Source of the DNA: Allorhizobium sonneratiae
GTDB lineage: Bacteria; Pseudomonadota; Alphaproteobacteria; Rhizobiales; Rhizobiaceae
DNA: 64,000 bases
NCBI RefSeq assembly: GCF_023700755.1
Contig: NZ_JAMKOJ010000005.1
Coordinates: forward strand, 186,001 to 250,000
Direction: 5' to 3'
The position numbers and the translations under genes are program-made. Below the pieces are notes generated by a model. That model was not told the DNA's origin, searched no databases, and saw nothing but the letters and a program-made list of their open reading frames with translations. Within the stretch, counting starts at the first letter, position 1, and each line of letters starts with the position of its first letter. Positions 1 through 10,861 of this stretch are shown one piece after another.

Positions 1-1020
1 GCGGCTCGGCTGCAAACCTTCGAGGAAATCCTCATTGTCGATAACGGTCACGGTCGCATCGACATTGAGGATGTTGATCATTCTGAGGCCAGCGCGCTTG
101 CCCACCTCAAAATCGTTGAAGTCATGGGCGGGTGTCATCTTGACCGCGCCAGTTCCGGCCGTCGGATCGGGATAAGTATCGGCAACGATCGGGATTTTGC
201 GACCGACGATCGGCAGGATCACATGCTTGCCGATAATGTCCTTGTAGCGCGCATCGTCGGGGTGAACGGCCACCCCGGTATCGCCCAGCATGGTTTCCGG
301 GCGCGTTGTGGCGACCACGAGATAATCGCGGGTCTCCCATTCTGTCGCATTGCCGTCCTCATCAAAGGCGACGGGATGCTGATAGGTGACGCCCTTTTCC
401 AGCGGATATCGCAGATGCCAGAGATTGCCATTGACCTCATGCTGCTCGACCTCCAGATCGGAAATCGCCGTCAACAGCTTCGGGTCCCAGTTGACCAGCC
501 GCTTGTCCTTGTAGATCAGCCCGTCCTTGTAGAGGGTGACGAAAACCTCAAGCACGGCCTTGGACAGGCCCTCATCCATGGTGAAACGCTCGCGCGACCA
601 GTCACAGGAGGCGCCGAGACGCTTCAACTGCTGAAAGATCATGCCGCCGGATTCGTCCTTCCATTCCCAGACCCTGTCGATAAAGGCTTCGCGGCCCATC
701 TCGCGGCGGCTGGGCTGCTGGTTTTCCATCAGCTTGCGCTCGACCACCATTTGCGTGGCGATGCCCGCATGGTCCATGCCCGGCTGCCACAGCACATCCT
801 TGCCGCGCATGCGCTCGAAACGCACCATGATGTCCTGCAACGTGTTGTTCAGCGCATGGCCCATATGCAGGGAGCCGGTCACATTCGGCGGCGGGATGAC
901 GATGGTGAAGCTGTCCGCACCCGGCTTGGCGTTGGCCCCGGCGCGAAAGGCATTCGCGTCATCCCAGGCCTTGGCGATTTTCGGTTCGACACTTGCGGAA
1001 TCGTAGGTCTTTTCGAGCAT
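1..1020 (-). CDS. valS: Valine--tRNA ligase, N-terminal part (runs off the left edge)
   Basis: Class I aminoacyl-tRNA synthetase that charges tRNA-Val in the cytoplasm. The minus-strand frame is open from an ATG at 1018-1020 to the window edge, about 340 codons, and reads [20 protein letters not shown] at the start. The class I HIGH signature appears as HMGH within [15 protein letters not shown] near residue 45, and the start of the editing domain ([25 protein letters not shown]) is also present. The KMSKS motif lies beyond the edge. It is the last gene of the minus-strand run that begins with popZ, with about 130 bases between them. The gene is truncated only by the window boundary; nothing looks broken. 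Confidence 0.96.
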   Translation of the reverse strand, partial: MLEKTYDSASVEPKIAKAWDDANAFRAGANAKPGADSFTIVIPPPNVTGSLHMGHALNNTLQDIMVRFERMRGKDVLWQPGMDHAGIATQMVVERKLMENQQPSRREMGREAFIDRVWEWKDESGGMIFQQLKRLGASCDWSRERFTMDEGLSKAVLEVFVTLYKDGLIYKDKRLVNWDPKLLTAISDLEVEQHEVNGNLWHLRYPLEKGVTYQHPVAFDEDGNATEWETRDYLVVATTRPETMLGDTGVAVHPDDARYKDIIGKHVILPIVGRKIPIVADTYPDPTAGTGAVKMTPAHDFNDFEVGKRAGLRMINILNVDATVTVIDNEDFLEGLQPSR

Positions 1021-1152
1021 TTTTTGGCCAGACTCTGATGAATAAACAAGCTTCCGTGTAAAGCCGACCCCTCCCGGAGAGTCAAGGATAATGACAGCAG
1101 AAAGCCGCGCAGGGTAGGCCGCACGGCTTTTGGAGCAGACAAAAAAGTGTGC

Positions 1153-2028
1153 TTATCGGCGTGAACCGCGGGCAATCCGTTCGATTTCCTCGCGTACGAG
1201 GCGCTCGACCAGCGTCGGCAGATTGTCGTCAAGCCATTCCTGCAGCATCGGCCGCAGCATGTCCTGCGCAATTTCGTCGAGCGAGCGGCGCTGCTGGCCA
1301 TCGACAGCGGCGGCAAGCTCTTCAAACGAACGGGCCACCTGTGCGCCCGCCTGTGTGGAGAGAAGGTTTGAGGTTTCTGTCTTCACCTGTTCTTGCGAAA
1401 CATGGGCGATCTCCTGCTGGTGCTGAGCTGGTTCAGCATTCGTGACGGCAGGATGGCGGTGGGATGTGTGTTGTTCTTCCTGCGCTGGAAAAACGACAGC
1501 GGCTTTTTCCAGCGGGCGGGAGGGAGAGCCGAAAGGGGATGAAAACGGCGATGATGCCAGAGTAACAGACGATGCCGGAGCAGGGGCGGCAGGCTCGGGA
1601 GGGCTGAACGCACGCGCCGGCTCATACACCTCTCTCTCGGACTGTCCTGCTTTATCGTCAACATGGTTGGCATTGCGCACGCGCGCAGCGAGATCGGCAA
1701 GCGACACCTGACGCGGGGTGCCGCGGTCTGCCTGATCGTTCAGCCGATGTTCGCTTTCCGGATGCGAGCTTGCGTCGGCAGGAGTGGCAGCCTCCATCCG
1801 TGCAGCATAATCAAGGCGCGATGGTCCGGGCTGGTTGGCGGGAACCGGCAGTTCCATCTCAGATGCGCTTGCCTCATAACCGTTACGGTCGAAGGCCAGA
1901 TCCGAACCGCGATCGTCATAACTGTCAGAACCAAGGGCGGGTGGCGGCTCATTGCTTTCGATGATCCGCCGGATCGACGCCAGAATTTCCTCCATCGACG
2001 GTTCACGCGATACATTCGGCTGGGCCAT
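1153..2028 (-). CDS. popZ: Polar organizing protein PopZ (DUF2497)
   Basis: PopZ self-assembles at the cell pole of alphaproteobacteria, where it tethers the chromosome origin through ParB and recruits other polar factors. The 291-residue protein has the expected three-part build: a short conserved N-terminal helix (PSMEEILASIRRIIES, near residues 10-25), a long low-complexity Pro/Ala/Ser/acidic middle region, and a conserved C-terminal helical block (EEIAQDMLRPMLQEWLDDNL to LVREEIERIARG) that drives oligomerisation. A good Shine-Dalgarno (GGGAG) lies just before the ATG. It is longer than Caulobacter PopZ, as in other Rhizobiaceae, because of the linker. In Agrobacterium this protein marks the growing pole. 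It lies directly upstream of valS. Confidence 0.9.
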   Translation of the reverse strand: MAQPNVSREPSMEEILASIRRIIESNEPPPALGSDSYDDRGSDLAFDRNGYEASASEMELPVPANQPGPSRLDYAARMEAATPADASSHPESEHRLNDQADRGTPRQVSLADLAARVRNANHVDDKAGQSEREVYEPARAFSPPEPAAPAPASSVTLASSPFSSPFGSPSRPLEKAAVVFPAQEEQHTSHRHPAVTNAEPAQHQQEIAHVSQEQVKTETSNLLSTQAGAQVARSFEELAAAVDGQQRRSLDEIAQDMLRPMLQEWLDDNLPTLVERLVREEIERIARGSRR

Positions 2029-2253
2029 GCCACTCCCCGTGTGTGCTTTGAAGTTTCGTCAATTCCGCGCAGATGCGTGAAATCTTCGGTGCTTTCATCT
2101 GTTCGTTCCGGCGGCCAGTATTCAAAATCCTTTTCGATCCGTCAGGATCTGCCACCGATTCGCCTTACTTTAGAATAAGCTACCCACATAGGAAATCATC
2201 TGAATTCGGATGAAACTAGCCATACACAGTTTTTGTCACATGGTTTTGAAAGC

Positions 2254-2283
2254 AGAAAAGTGCGCACCGTCCGGATGCGCACC
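2254..2283 (-). terminator. Rho-independent terminator of tolC
   Basis: Seven-base inverted repeat GTGCGCA (2260-2266) / TGCGCAC (2276-2282) followed on the minus strand by TTTTCT. It sits about 25 bases after the tolC stop codon. Confidence 0.75.
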
Positions 2284-2306
2284 TTCTCTTGTTGGATATC
2301 AGCGGT

Positions 2307-3713
2307 TTACTTGCTTGTCACCGTTCTGAGGCCAAACCATTTGTCCTCAACCGCATTGTAATGGGCTACCGGATCATAGGCAGCAACCTGCAGATCCTGG
2401 CTCTTGATCGTCAGCCGCCCGGACGCGGCCAAAACTGAATAGCTGGCAACGACTTCATTTGCTTCTGCCGTCACCAGATTTTCCTGGGCCTGCAAAACAG
2501 TCTGCTGGGCGTTCAAAACATCAAGCGTGGTTTTCTGACCGACATTGCGTTCTTCGATAACGCCCTGAAGGGCCAGTTTTGCTGCCGAGACCTGCTTGCC
2601 GTCGGCGCTGATGGCAGCCGTTGCCGCCTGCATCTGTGCATAGGCCGTCATGATCTGCTTGCGCACGCTGAGGCGGGCCGAATCGACCTTCAATTCCTGG
2701 GCGCCGACATTTTCCTTGGCCTTACGGATCTTGCCATATTCTGCGCCGCCTTGATAAATCGGAATCTTCACCTCCGCCATGATCGTTGCAGCCGAATAAT
2801 CCCGGTCGGTGCTTTCGCTCGGATTGTTGGTGAGGTGACGATCAAGACCGCCCTGGATCGAAACGCCCGGCAGCAGGCTGCCTTCGGCATATTTCACCTG
2901 GTAGTGTGCCTGATCGACATCATGCATGGCTGCCAGAATGCTGGGATGGTTCTGCATGCCTTCGGCAATGGCCGAGTCCATGCTGGCCGGCATGGATTTG
3001 CGGGCCCGCACAGGCTGGCGGATATCCTTAGGCGTGTCGCCGACGATCTGGATATAGGTGGCTTCGCTCTGTTTGAGCTGGGCAACGGCAGAGGCGAGCT
3101 GGGCATCCGCACCGGCCAGCTGGGCTTCAGCCTGGCTGACATCGGTTTTCGTCCCTTCACCAACCTCGAGTCTTGCATTGGCAGCCTTCAGCTGCTCGCG
3201 CAGAAAGGCGATATTCTTGTGGCGCAGCGCAACGATCTGCTGGTCACGCGCAACATTGGTATAAGCTTCGGCGGCAGACAGAAGGGTCTGGATTTCGTCG
3301 GCTTTCATGCTTTCCCGGCTGGACAGAACGCCTGCTTCGGAAGAGCGCACATTATTAAGGGTCTGAAACCCATCGAAAATCATCTGCGTGATCGAGAGTT
3401 GCGCATCCGATTTGTAATAGGATTCTGAAAACTGGTTCGCCGGAGTGGTGCCGATCGCCGAGCCGTTGAAGGCGCCGAGATGGCTTTGCGTGCCACTGAC
3501 GCTAATGCCGATCTGGGGGCGAAAACCGGCCTTGGCAATGGTGACATTCTCGTCGGATGCCCTCAAGGCTGCACGTGCGGCATTCAGATCGGGATTGTTT
3601 TTATAGGCTTTTTCCATAGCGCCGAAAATCGTTTCGGCATGGCCGTCCTGCATGGTAACCAGCAAAAGCGGAAAAATAGCTGCGGCCATGGCCGCTTTGC
3701 GAAGGCTTGACAA
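2307..3713 (-). CDS. tolC: TolC family outer membrane efflux channel
   Basis: Outer membrane channel that docks with periplasmic adaptors and inner membrane pumps or type I secretion systems. The 468-residue product begins with a signal peptide (MSSLRKAAMAAAIFPLLLV..., likely cut after DGHA) and then shows the two TolC repeats, with typical phrases such as AYKNNPDLNAARAALRASDEN and AAEAYTNVARD in the first and VIEERNVGQKTTLDVLNAQQ in the second. Start: a TTG at 3713 with GGAG eight bases upstream is preferred because it gives a basic N-region; an ATG eight codons later is the alternative. No pump or adaptor gene is adjacent, so it probably serves several systems. The upstream neighbour is the PCMT-family gene on the same strand. 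Confidence 0.92.
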   Translation of the reverse strand: MSSLRKAAMAAAIFPLLLVTMQDGHAETIFGAMEKAYKNNPDLNAARAALRASDENVTIAKAGFRPQIGISVSGTQSHLGAFNGSAIGTTPANQFSESYYKSDAQLSITQMIFDGFQTLNNVRSSEAGVLSSRESMKADEIQTLLSAAEAYTNVARDQQIVALRHKNIAFLREQLKAANARLEVGEGTKTDVSQAEAQLAGADAQLASAVAQLKQSEATYIQIVGDTPKDIRQPVRARKSMPASMDSAIAEGMQNHPSILAAMHDVDQAHYQVKYAEGSLLPGVSIQGGLDRHLTNNPSESTDRDYSAATIMAEVKIPIYQGGAEYGKIRKAKENVGAQELKVDSARLSVRKQIMTAYAQMQAATAAISADGKQVSAAKLALQGVIEERNVGQKTTLDVLNAQQTVLQAQENLVTAEANEVVASYSVLAASGRLTIKSQDLQVAAYDPVAHYNAVEDKWFGLRTVTSK

Positions 3714-4053
3714 GGATCCATCTCCATATCTCGTTCAGCCGAACATTCCGTCTTTCATGACGGCTTCATGCAAAGAACATTCGTTCTCATGACCAGCAGC
3801 CATACCGTACGACACGAGGATGACTTTGGTGCATCAGTACCATTGACAGGTGATTTTCAGCTCCGTCACAGACATTACTTTGGCACCCGCCGTTACCCCG
3901 ACATGATACGAGTCACCTTGTCTGAAGCTTGCCATGATTTGCACTGCATGGAAGGGTGAAGGGCTTTGTGAGCGTTTTATCCAGAGATTTCTTCAAAGAC
4001 GGAAGGATGGCTTCATCCATAATCGTATCGAGGCAGCAAGAGCCTGCAGCATA
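3714..4053. other. Intergenic region between the PCMT-family gene and tolC
   Basis: No open frame here resembles a gene and no RNA gene was recognised. The terminator of the upstream PCMT-family gene is at its far end, so tolC probably has its own promoter here. No convincing -35/-10 pair was picked out. Confidence 0.5.
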
Positions 4054-4083
4054 ATAAAAAAAGCCCCGAAAACCGGGGCTTTG
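4054..4083 (-). terminator. Rho-independent terminator of the PCMT-family gene
   Basis: Nine-base stem AAAGCCCCG (4060-4068) / CGGGGCTTT (4074-4082) with a five-base loop, followed on the minus strand by a run of T. It lies about 38 bases after the gene's stop codon. Confidence 0.9.
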
Positions 4084-4120
4084 CGTTTTCACCGTATATG
4101 GTGTTGCCGAGAGCAGAATA

Positions 4121-4774
4121 TCAGAAAACGAATTCGCGTGCCTTGCTGAAGCCGGGAAGCGGCTTGATCGTCGCGTTGAAAAAGGCCGTCGATGAGATCG
4201 TGCCGGCAGCCTTGACGAACAGCGTGGCGCGGGCACTATGGCCTTCGCCGACCACGGCGATCAGGCGTCCGCCTTCGCGCAATTGCTGGAAAAGCGGCGC
4301 AGGTATCTCTTCCACGGCACCATTGATGAAAATCAGATCATAGGGTGCATCGCTTTGATAGCCCTGTTCCAGAGGCGCATCGACAACTTTCACATTATCC
4401 TGACCGAGTTTTGCCAGGTTTTCCCGCGCCTTGGTGGCAAGATCGGGATCGCTTTCAACAGCAACCACGCCCCCCGCCAATCTGCCGAGCAGGGCAGAGA
4501 CATAGCCTGTACCGGCGCCGATTTCTAAAGCAAGATCGCTGGAACGAATTTCAGCCAGTTGCAGAAGTTTGCCAAGCGGTGAAGGGTCCATCAGGTAACG
4601 GCCCGGAGCAATCGGCAGGTCTTCGTCGATATAGGCAACTGCCTTTAAACTGTCCGGTACGAAGATTTCACGCGGAATGTCAAGAAAGGCAGCGATAATG
4701 GAATGGTATGTGACATCCGTCGTACGGATCTGGCCATCCACCATCTTAACGCGCGCTTGTTCAAAATCGATCAT
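4121..4774 (-). CDS. PCMT-family methyltransferase (protein-L-isoaspartate O-methyltransferase type)
   Basis: SAM-dependent methyltransferase of the protein-L-isoaspartyl methyltransferase family, which repairs aged proteins by methylating isoaspartate. The 217 residues carry the expected landmarks: an N-terminal segment with QIRTTDV and a YIDEDLPI strand, the PSPLGKLLQL substrate-loop region, SAM motif I as ALEIGAGTGYVSALLGRL near residue 80, and the acidic ribose-binding VAVESDPDL. The usual Pcm motif SAPH(M/I)VA is not obvious; the corresponding stretch reads DPSPLGKL, so the substrate may differ from true Pcm. Rhizobial genomes often keep this gene just upstream of tolC on the same strand, as here. 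Confidence 0.85.
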   Translation of the reverse strand: MIDFEQARVKMVDGQIRTTDVTYHSIIAAFLDIPREIFVPDSLKAVAYIDEDLPIAPGRYLMDPSPLGKLLQLAEIRSSDLALEIGAGTGYVSALLGRLAGGVVAVESDPDLATKARENLAKLGQDNVKVVDAPLEQGYQSDAPYDLIFINGAVEEIPAPLFQQLREGGRLIAVVGEGHSARATLFVKAAGTISSTAFFNATIKPLPGFSKAREFVF

Positions 4775-4999
4775 CCTATGCCCGTCCTAACGCGATTTGG
4801 TTTTTCATCTCGTGTTTAATCGCCGCAGGAAAAGCTTTCAAGTCATCCGTGTTACAATGAAGGAAAATCTGCGTGACGAAAGAGCGCCGCACGTTTCTGA
4901 ACGCGAAAAAGACGCCGTTATGCATCAGATGTTTTGAATGACGCCGGAAGATCGATTGTAAACGGGAGAGTGTTCAGAACAAGGCAGCAGTTATAATGA

Positions 5000-5074
5000 T
5001 GGCACGCCCTAGGGGAGTCGAACCCCTCTTTTCAGAATGAAAATCTGACGTCCTAACCGATAGACGAAGGGCGC
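5000..5074 (-). tRNA. tRNA-Glu (anticodon UUC), copy 1
   Basis: Read on the minus strand it folds as a complete tRNA: acceptor GCGCCCT paired with AGGGCGT (first pair G-U), a D arm with GTCT/GGAC, anticodon stem TCAGA/TCTGA around loop TTTTCAT (anticodon TTC), T arm GAGGG GTTCGAC TCCCC, discriminator G and an encoded CCA. It is identical to the copy at 5240-5314. Confidence 0.96.
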
Positions 5075-5239
5075 GTGTCGTGGAGGCGCTTATACTCAGC
5101 CTCCAGATGACTGGCAAGAGGAAAAACCTGATTTTTCCACAGGCTCTGTCAGATTTTTAATGTTGAATCTCATAAACCCACATCCGCAGAATGAGCGCTA
5201 TGAAGGTGCAAAAATCGCAACTGACGTAAGGTTAGACTG

Positions 5240-5314
5240 TGGCACGCCCTAGGGGAGTCGAACCCCTCTTTTCAGAATGAAAATCTGACGTCCTAACCGA
5301 TAGACGAAGGGCGC
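5240..5314 (-). tRNA. tRNA-Glu (anticodon UUC), copy 2
   Basis: Identical over all 75 bases to the tRNA at 5000-5074, including the encoded CCA, and lying 165 bases upstream of it on the same strand. The two could share a transcript. No terminator is obvious in the 165-base spacer. Confidence 0.96.
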
Positions 5315-5445
5315 GTGCGGTGTGGCGCTCTCATAGTCGCAAGCGATTGACGCTGCAAGAGAAAAATCGCTGTTTCGACATTTTTATTGGGACATGATTG
5401 ATTTGCGAAGCATCGCAATCGGTCAAGCAGAGCAGCGATGACGTC

Positions 5446-5477
5446 AAAAAGCCGGGCCACAGACGGGACCCGGCTTT
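5446..5477 (-). terminator. Rho-independent terminator of maeB
   Basis: Nine-base stem AAAGCCGGG (5448-5456) / CCCGGCTTT (5469-5477), loop of 12, followed on the minus strand by TTTTT counting the stem end. It lies 20 bases after the maeB stop. Confidence 0.88.
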
Positions 5478-5496
5478 CGTTCATGAACAAAGGAAA

Positions 5497-7806
5497 TTAA
5501 ACAGCCGTCTTATTCGCTTCGACAACGGCCAGCGCGGCCATGTTAAGAACGCCGCGAGAGGTGACCGATGTGGATAGAACATGCACCGGCATGGCGGCTC
5601 CCAGCAGAATCGGCCCGACATGCAGCGAATCGGTCATGCTGCGGACAAGGCCGAGCGAAATATTGGCCGAATCGAGATTGGGGAAGACCAGCAGATTGGC
5701 CTCACCCGAAAGCGCGCTGTTGGGCATGGCGCGGCGGCGAAGCGTTTCGGAGATGGCAGAACCGCCCTGCATTTCGCCATCCACCATCAGATCTGGCTGT
5801 TCACGCCTGAGGATTTCCAGCGCCTTGCGCATCTTTCGGGCGCTTTCGCTGTTGCGCGAGCCGAAGTTGGAATGCGACAAAAGTGCTGCCTTAGGCGTGA
5901 TACCGAACCGCTGGATGGTATGTGCCGCAAGCACGGTCATCTCGGCAATTTCTTCGGCGGGCGGATTTTCCGACACGAAAGTATCAGTCATGAAGATCGT
6001 GCCGCGCTGGGAAATCAGCAGGCTGAGACCGGAAAATTCTCGCACGCCTGGCTTTTTGCCGATGATTTGGCCAACATCGCGCAGATGCTTGTCAAAACGG
6101 CCTTCAAGGCCGCAGATCATCGCATCGGCTTCGCCCCGTTTGACCGAAAGTGCGGCAATGACCGTCGTGTTGGTGCGCACGATGGTGCGCGCTGCCTCGG
6201 GATTCACGCCTGCGCGACCGACAAGGGCAAAATAATCTTCGACATAGTCGCGATAACGCGGGTCGTCTTCCGGGTTGACGATGGCAAAATCGGCGCCGGG
6301 TCGAATGCGCAGGCCAAAACGCTTGAGTCGGGTCTCGACGATGCTGGGACGACCGATCAGGATCGGCTCACCAATGCCTTCTTCCAACAGCACCTGTGCG
6401 GCGCGCAGTACACGTTCATCTTCGCCTTCGGCAAAGATCACCCGCTTTTTCGTTGCACTTTTGGCATTGGCGAAGATCGGTTTCATGATGAAACCGGAGC
6501 GGAAGACGAATCGGTTGAGCTGATCGAGATAGGCGTCGTAATCGGCAATCGGCCGCGTGGCGACGCCGGTTTCTTCGGCAGCTTTTGCCACGGCGGGTGC
6601 AATGCGCAGGATGAGACGCGGATCGAAAGGCGAGGGAATGAGATATTCCGGGCCGAAGAACGGCGTTTCCCCCGAATAGGCGCGGGCGGCCACTTCCGAG
6701 ACTTCTTCGCGCGCAAGAGCGGCAATCGCCTTGACGGCGGCCATCTTCATGTCTTCATTGATCGTGGTGGCGCCGCAATCAAGTGCGCCACGGAAGATAT
6801 AGGGGAAGCAGAGAACGTTGTTGACCTGGTTGGGATAATCCGAACGGCCCGTGCAGATCATCGCGTCAGGGCGCGCAGCGCGCGCTTCTTCCGGCATGAT
6901 TTCCGGTTTCGGATTGGCCAGCGCCATAATCAGCGGATTGGGCGCCATCTTCTCCAGCAGTTCCTTCTTCAGGACGCCGGCGGCGGAAAGGCCGAGGAAA
7001 ACATCTGCACCGGGAATGCTGTCAGCCAGCACGCGCTTGTCGCTATCCTGAGCGTAAACCTCTTTCCATCGGTCCATCAGCTCGTTGCGGCCCTTATAGA
7101 CCAGGCCCTCAATGTCATGCACCCAGATATTTTCCCGTTTCGCACCAAGCGCGACGAGAAGATTGAGGCAGGCAAGGGCTGCGGCACCCGCGCCGGAGGC
7201 AACGATCTTGACTTCCTCCAGGGATTTACCCGCAAGTTCCAGGCCGTTGAGAATGGCGGCAGCGACGATGATGGCTGTGCCATGCTGGTCGTCATGGAAA
7301 ACGGGAATCTGCATCCGCTCACGCAGTTGCGCTTCGATTTCGAAACATTCCGGCGCCTTGATGTCTTCCAGATTGATGCCGCCGAAGGTCGGCTCGAGAG
7401 CCGCAACGGTAGACACCATGGATTCGACATTCATGGCATCGACTTCAATATCGAACACATCGATATCGGCGAATTTCTTGAAGAGGACGGCTTTGCCTTC
7501 CATAACCGGTTTAGAAGCCAGCGGTCCGATATTTCCAAGACCGAGAACAGCTGTGCCGTTGGAAACCACAGCAACCAGATTGGAGCGGGCCGTATAATCA
7601 GCCGCCGCCGTCGGATCTTCCTTGATCGCGAGGCAGGGAGCTGCAACGCCCGGAGAATAGGCAAGCGCCAGATCGCGCTGGTTTCCAAGTGGCTTTATAG
7701 CCTGAATCTCAAGCTTACCAGGGCGGGGATACTTGTGATAGTGAAGCGCCTGGGAATCAAGATCGCCTGTGGCGGGCGGTGCAGCCCTGTGTATATCGTC
7801 AGTCAT
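5497..7806 (-). CDS. maeB: Malic enzyme fused to a phosphotransacetylase-like domain (MaeB type)
   Basis: Oxidative decarboxylation of malate to pyruvate, which links the TCA cycle to gluconeogenesis and, in rhizobia, feeds acetyl-CoA synthesis during growth on dicarboxylates. The 769-residue protein has an N-terminal malic enzyme half ([20 protein letters not shown]; the Rossmann phrase [15 protein letters not shown] near residue 205; ALANPKPEI) and, from about residue 450, a phosphotransacetylase-like half ([35 protein letters not shown]). That half regulates activity and oligomer state in characterised members and is not thought to be an active transferase. The length matches the S. meliloti Dme and Tme enzymes; which cofactor (NAD or NADP) is used cannot be read safely. 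It has its own terminator and stands alone. Confidence 0.95.
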   Translation of the reverse strand: MTDDIHRAAPPATGDLDSQALHYHKYPRPGKLEIQAIKPLGNQRDLALAYSPGVAAPCLAIKEDPTAAADYTARSNLVAVVSNGTAVLGLGNIGPLASKPVMEGKAVLFKKFADIDVFDIEVDAMNVESMVSTVAALEPTFGGINLEDIKAPECFEIEAQLRERMQIPVFHDDQHGTAIIVAAAILNGLELAGKSLEEVKIVASGAGAAALACLNLLVALGAKRENIWVHDIEGLVYKGRNELMDRWKEVYAQDSDKRVLADSIPGADVFLGLSAAGVLKKELLEKMAPNPLIMALANPKPEIMPEEARAARPDAMICTGRSDYPNQVNNVLCFPYIFRGALDCGATTINEDMKMAAVKAIAALAREEVSEVAARAYSGETPFFGPEYLIPSPFDPRLILRIAPAVAKAAEETGVATRPIADYDAYLDQLNRFVFRSGFIMKPIFANAKSATKKRVIFAEGEDERVLRAAQVLLEEGIGEPILIGRPSIVETRLKRFGLRIRPGADFAIVNPEDDPRYRDYVEDYFALVGRAGVNPEAARTIVRTNTTVIAALSVKRGEADAMICGLEGRFDKHLRDVGQIIGKKPGVREFSGLSLLISQRGTIFMTDTFVSENPPAEEIAEMTVLAAHTIQRFGITPKAALLSHSNFGSRNSESARKMRKALEILRREQPDLMVDGEMQGGSAISETLRRRAMPNSALSGEANLLVFPNLDSANISLGLVRSMTDSLHVGPILLGAAMPVHVLSTSVTSRGVLNMAALAVVEANKTAV

Positions 7807-8028
7807 GCTCTTGGCCGTTCTGCTTTTTCTTCCACCCTGTCATACATCAAAACCGATGCCGCGACAGTGCCAATTTCCGTCTATCGCATAATTCCTGAAA
7901 GCGGAATTGGTCTGTGGATGAAATTATACATAAATCATAGTGTGTTACAGTATCTTACAAGGCATGTGATGAAGCCAATGAGAAGGATGCCATCATTCAT
8001 CATGGATGCGTAAACCACAATAAACCCG

Positions 8029-8060
8029 GTGAGGGAAAGATGAATATCACTTTCCCTCAC
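8029..8060 (-). terminator. Probable terminator hairpin after the chemoreceptor gene
   Basis: Perfect 11-base inverted repeat GTGAGGGAAAG (8029-8039) / CTTTCCCTCAC (8050-8060), 30 bases after the mcp stop. The T tract that follows on the minus strand is weak (CGGGTTTATT). Confidence 0.6.
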
Positions 8061-8089
8061 ATCGGCTCAAGACGTGTGTTTGAGACGGG

Positions 8090-10261
8090 TCAGCCGTAGC
8101 GTCGTTGGGTACTGGAGCCTGTCATGGCGTTGCGATCCTCTGTCTGGAAATTGGTCAGAAGATCGGTGAGCTTGCGGGCCTCTTCAGCAAGTCCGGCACT
8201 TGCTGCACTCATTTCTTCAACCATGGCAGCATTCTGCTGGGTGGCCTGATCCATATGATTGACAGCGGTATTCACTTCGCCAAGGCTGCTAGATTGTTCG
8301 CTTGCCGCCTTGGCGATTTCCTCCATATGGTGGTTGACCGCATCCACCACCCTGGCAATTTCGCCGAGACCTGTTCCGGTATCGTGAACCAGTTTCACCC
8401 CTTCGGAAACAGCCAGTTCTGAATTGTTGATCAGCTGCTTGATTTCCTTGGCGGCATTGGCGGAACGTTGCGCCAGTTCGCGCACTTCCTGAGCGACCAC
8501 GGCAAAACCCTTTCCGGCTTCGCCAGCGCGGGCTGCCTCGACACCGGCATTCAAAGCCAGCAGATTGGTCTGGAAGGCTATCTCATCGATGACACTGATG
8601 ATCTGTGTAATCTGGCGTGACGCCTGTTCGATCCGTTCCATGGCATTGACAGCGTTGCCGACAACACGACTGGAATGTTCCGCTTTTTGATGAGCTTCGT
8701 GCACCAGATTTTTGGCTTCACCAGTGCGGCGCGTTGCCGCCTGAACGTTTGAGGTGATTTCTTCAAGGGCCGCGGCTGTCTGTTCAAGCGATGCAGCCTG
8801 CGTTTCCGTTCGGCGGGCAAGATCATTGGAGGCGTGTGAAATTTCACCGCTTCCGGCATTCACAGAACTGGCCGCCTGTCCAACAAGCAACAAAGCATTG
8901 CGCAATTGGGCAACGGAGCTATTGAAATCCTGGCGCAAAGCCTCGAATTGCGGTGCAAAATTTTCATGAATTTCGCAAAGCAGATCACCGGCAGCCATCC
9001 GCCGCAACCCGCTTGCCAGGGAGCCGGTTGCTTCATTAAGCCGCTTCTCGGCCTCCGCCTCGGCACGACGCTGAACCTCTGCGCGCTCCTGCTCGGCCTG
9101 TTGGCGATTGCTGGCCGCCTCCGCCTCAAGCTCGTCGTTTCTGATAGCCGCCAGCCGGAAAACCTCTACCGATTGCGCAATCTGGCCGATTTCATCTGAA
9201 CGCTCGAGATAGGGAATTGCGTTCTGCTTGTCGCCTGTCGCAAGCTGCCCCATCCGGGCGGAAATTCTTCGGATTGCACCGGAAAGAAGACGCGCGACAT
9301 AGACACTGAAGGCAATGGTAAAGGCAATCAAGATGGTCAGAAAAGAGATCATGGTGATCAAGGACGAACGCGCATCGGCCAGTTTGCTATTGGCCAATGA
9401 CACCAGCTCTGCCGAGGTCTTTTTCAGCAAATCGGAGACAAGATTGCGACGCTCCAGCATGGCGTTGTTCCAGGTGGAAAGATCCTCTGCACTGGGCGTG
9501 TAGGTCTTGAAAGCCGCCATGTCCTCGACAGTTTTTCGGGCAAACCTGCCGTTTGCGCTTTCCCAGAAGTCGTTATACTGGCTCATGATAGATGCGGGCA
9601 CGAATGCCTGCATCGGCTTATTGTAGATTCTGGCCTGATGATAGCCCATGGCAAAACGTATATAGGCGTCATCATTCAGCGAGCCGGATTTTGTATAGAC
9701 CTGACCCAGGCGATTTATCACGAGATAGGCATCATTGGTCTGCAACATGGCATAAAAACCCTGAATGCTTTGCGACAGACCACGATCGTCGATCATTTCG
9801 CCAGCGCGACCCGTCATTTCCAGCCCCATGGCGCCAATCGGCTGAAGATATTTGACTGGGGTGACAGGCTCAGCCTTGCCGGCATCCACAATCGATCGGT
9901 ATTCACTGATTCTACTGTAATTCTTGACCAGCTGATCCTTGTAGTCTGTCAAGAACTTGTCCTGCAGTCCCATGGCGGTGACGCGGTCATAGGCAGCTAT
10001 GAGGGCTTTATATTTTGCATCCGTGTTTTGACGCATCTCGGAACGTTTTTCAGCCGGAGCTCCACCTTCCATCGGCAAGGCAATCAGCAGATCACCGCCA
10101 GCCTTCGAGACATCCTCCAGACTCACGGCAACCTTCATGTTTTCATAGCTTTTAAGAGCATCCCAGCTCAGAAAACCGCCAAGACCCGTCGCAGCCAGCA
10201 GTGGAACCACCGTCAGGCCAGTCAAAAGCTTACGAAAAGAAAGTGTAGCACCAAAATTCAT
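8090..10261 (-). CDS. Methyl-accepting chemotaxis protein with NIT-like sensor and HAMP domains
   Basis: Transmembrane chemoreceptor that signals through CheW/CheA to the flagellar motor. From the chosen ATG at 10261 ([13 protein letters not shown]) it shows a first membrane segment near residues 12-30, a periplasmic alpha-helical region resembling the nitrate/nitrite-sensing NIT fold (for example [20 protein letters not shown]), a second membrane segment ([19 protein letters not shown]), a HAMP domain, a further HAMP-like repeat ([15 protein letters not shown]) and a signalling tip with the usual [19 protein letters not shown] and [19 protein letters not shown]. An upstream in-frame ATG would add 17 residues unlike any signal anchor, and GGGGGAAA precedes the chosen start. 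No C-terminal CheR pentapeptide is obvious. The ligand is not known. Confidence 0.92.
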   Translation of the reverse strand: MNFGATLSFRKLLTGLTVVPLLAATGLGGFLSWDALKSYENMKVAVSLEDVSKAGGDLLIALPMEGGAPAEKRSEMRQNTDAKYKALIAAYDRVTAMGLQDKFLTDYKDQLVKNYSRISEYRSIVDAGKAEPVTPVKYLQPIGAMGLEMTGRAGEMIDDRGLSQSIQGFYAMLQTNDAYLVINRLGQVYTKSGSLNDDAYIRFAMGYHQARIYNKPMQAFVPASIMSQYNDFWESANGRFARKTVEDMAAFKTYTPSAEDLSTWNNAMLERRNLVSDLLKKTSAELVSLANSKLADARSSLITMISFLTILIAFTIAFSVYVARLLSGAIRRISARMGQLATGDKQNAIPYLERSDEIGQIAQSVEVFRLAAIRNDELEAEAASNRQQAEQERAEVQRRAEAEAEKRLNEATGSLASGLRRMAAGDLLCEIHENFAPQFEALRQDFNSSVAQLRNALLLVGQAASSVNAGSGEISHASNDLARRTETQAASLEQTAAALEEITSNVQAATRRTGEAKNLVHEAHQKAEHSSRVVGNAVNAMERIEQASRQITQIISVIDEIAFQTNLLALNAGVEAARAGEAGKGFAVVAQEVRELAQRSANAAKEIKQLINNSELAVSEGVKLVHDTGTGLGEIARVVDAVNHHMEEIAKAASEQSSSLGEVNTAVNHMDQATQQNAAMVEEMSAASAGLAEEARKLTDLLTNFQTEDRNAMTGSSTQRRYG

Positions 10262-10861
10262 AGCATTTCCCCCAAATACCGCTGCGCGACATTCTCTGAC
10301 AGACCACAGCAACCAGCGCGGACTGTCATCATGTATTTTCTGGTCTATCCGTTCGAACCATATATTGCTTTACAGAACAGACCGTTAAAATATATGCCCT
10401 GCCATATTCCTCGCCTGGAGCTTGCAGAGCCCGCAGTTTGAATATCACTTCATTTTGTTGCAAAAGATTGATCTTGAAGAAAAATACCAATTGCAAAACG
10501 ATCATGACACAAAGGAACCTATAGAGATATTGAAGGAGTGCCTGGTACTAAAGATATTGTAGGTTCATGCGTGATATCTTCTAAAAAATAATCATCTAAA
10601 AATTAAAAATTCATATATTTGAATGTATTTGTAAGGCGTATCACTTCCAGTTTCGTGAATTTAAGTGATAACAAATGTGTGATGATGGATGAATAGATCA
10701 AAATAAAGACTTGGTTCGTCTGTGATCGTGCTGTTTCACCCCGTCGATCAGTTCAAATGCTCTTTGAATTATCCAATGTATAATGAGTTTTAATGCCAAT
10801 CCAACGAAAGTAGATGGCGTTTTAACGTTAGGACTTGGTAAGAATTTGGTAAGAAGAAAGT
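10262..10861. other. Long AT-rich intergenic region upstream of mcp
   Basis: About 600 bases, clearly AT-richer than the flanks, between the chemoreceptor start and the psuG end. No credible coding frame, tRNA or riboswitch was recognised. It presumably holds the mcp promoter; an unannotated small RNA cannot be excluded. Confidence 0.5.

Noticed and set aside
4981-5330. tRNA pair as an integration site for a mobile element
   Set aside because: No integrase, no partial tRNA repeat beyond the two complete genes, and flanking genes are ordinary core genes.
5581-8013. Open frame of 810 codons on the plus strand, opposite maeB
   Set aside because: It mirrors the maeB coding strand codon for codon, has no family resemblance or ribosome site, and is the usual result of biased third positions in GC-rich DNA.
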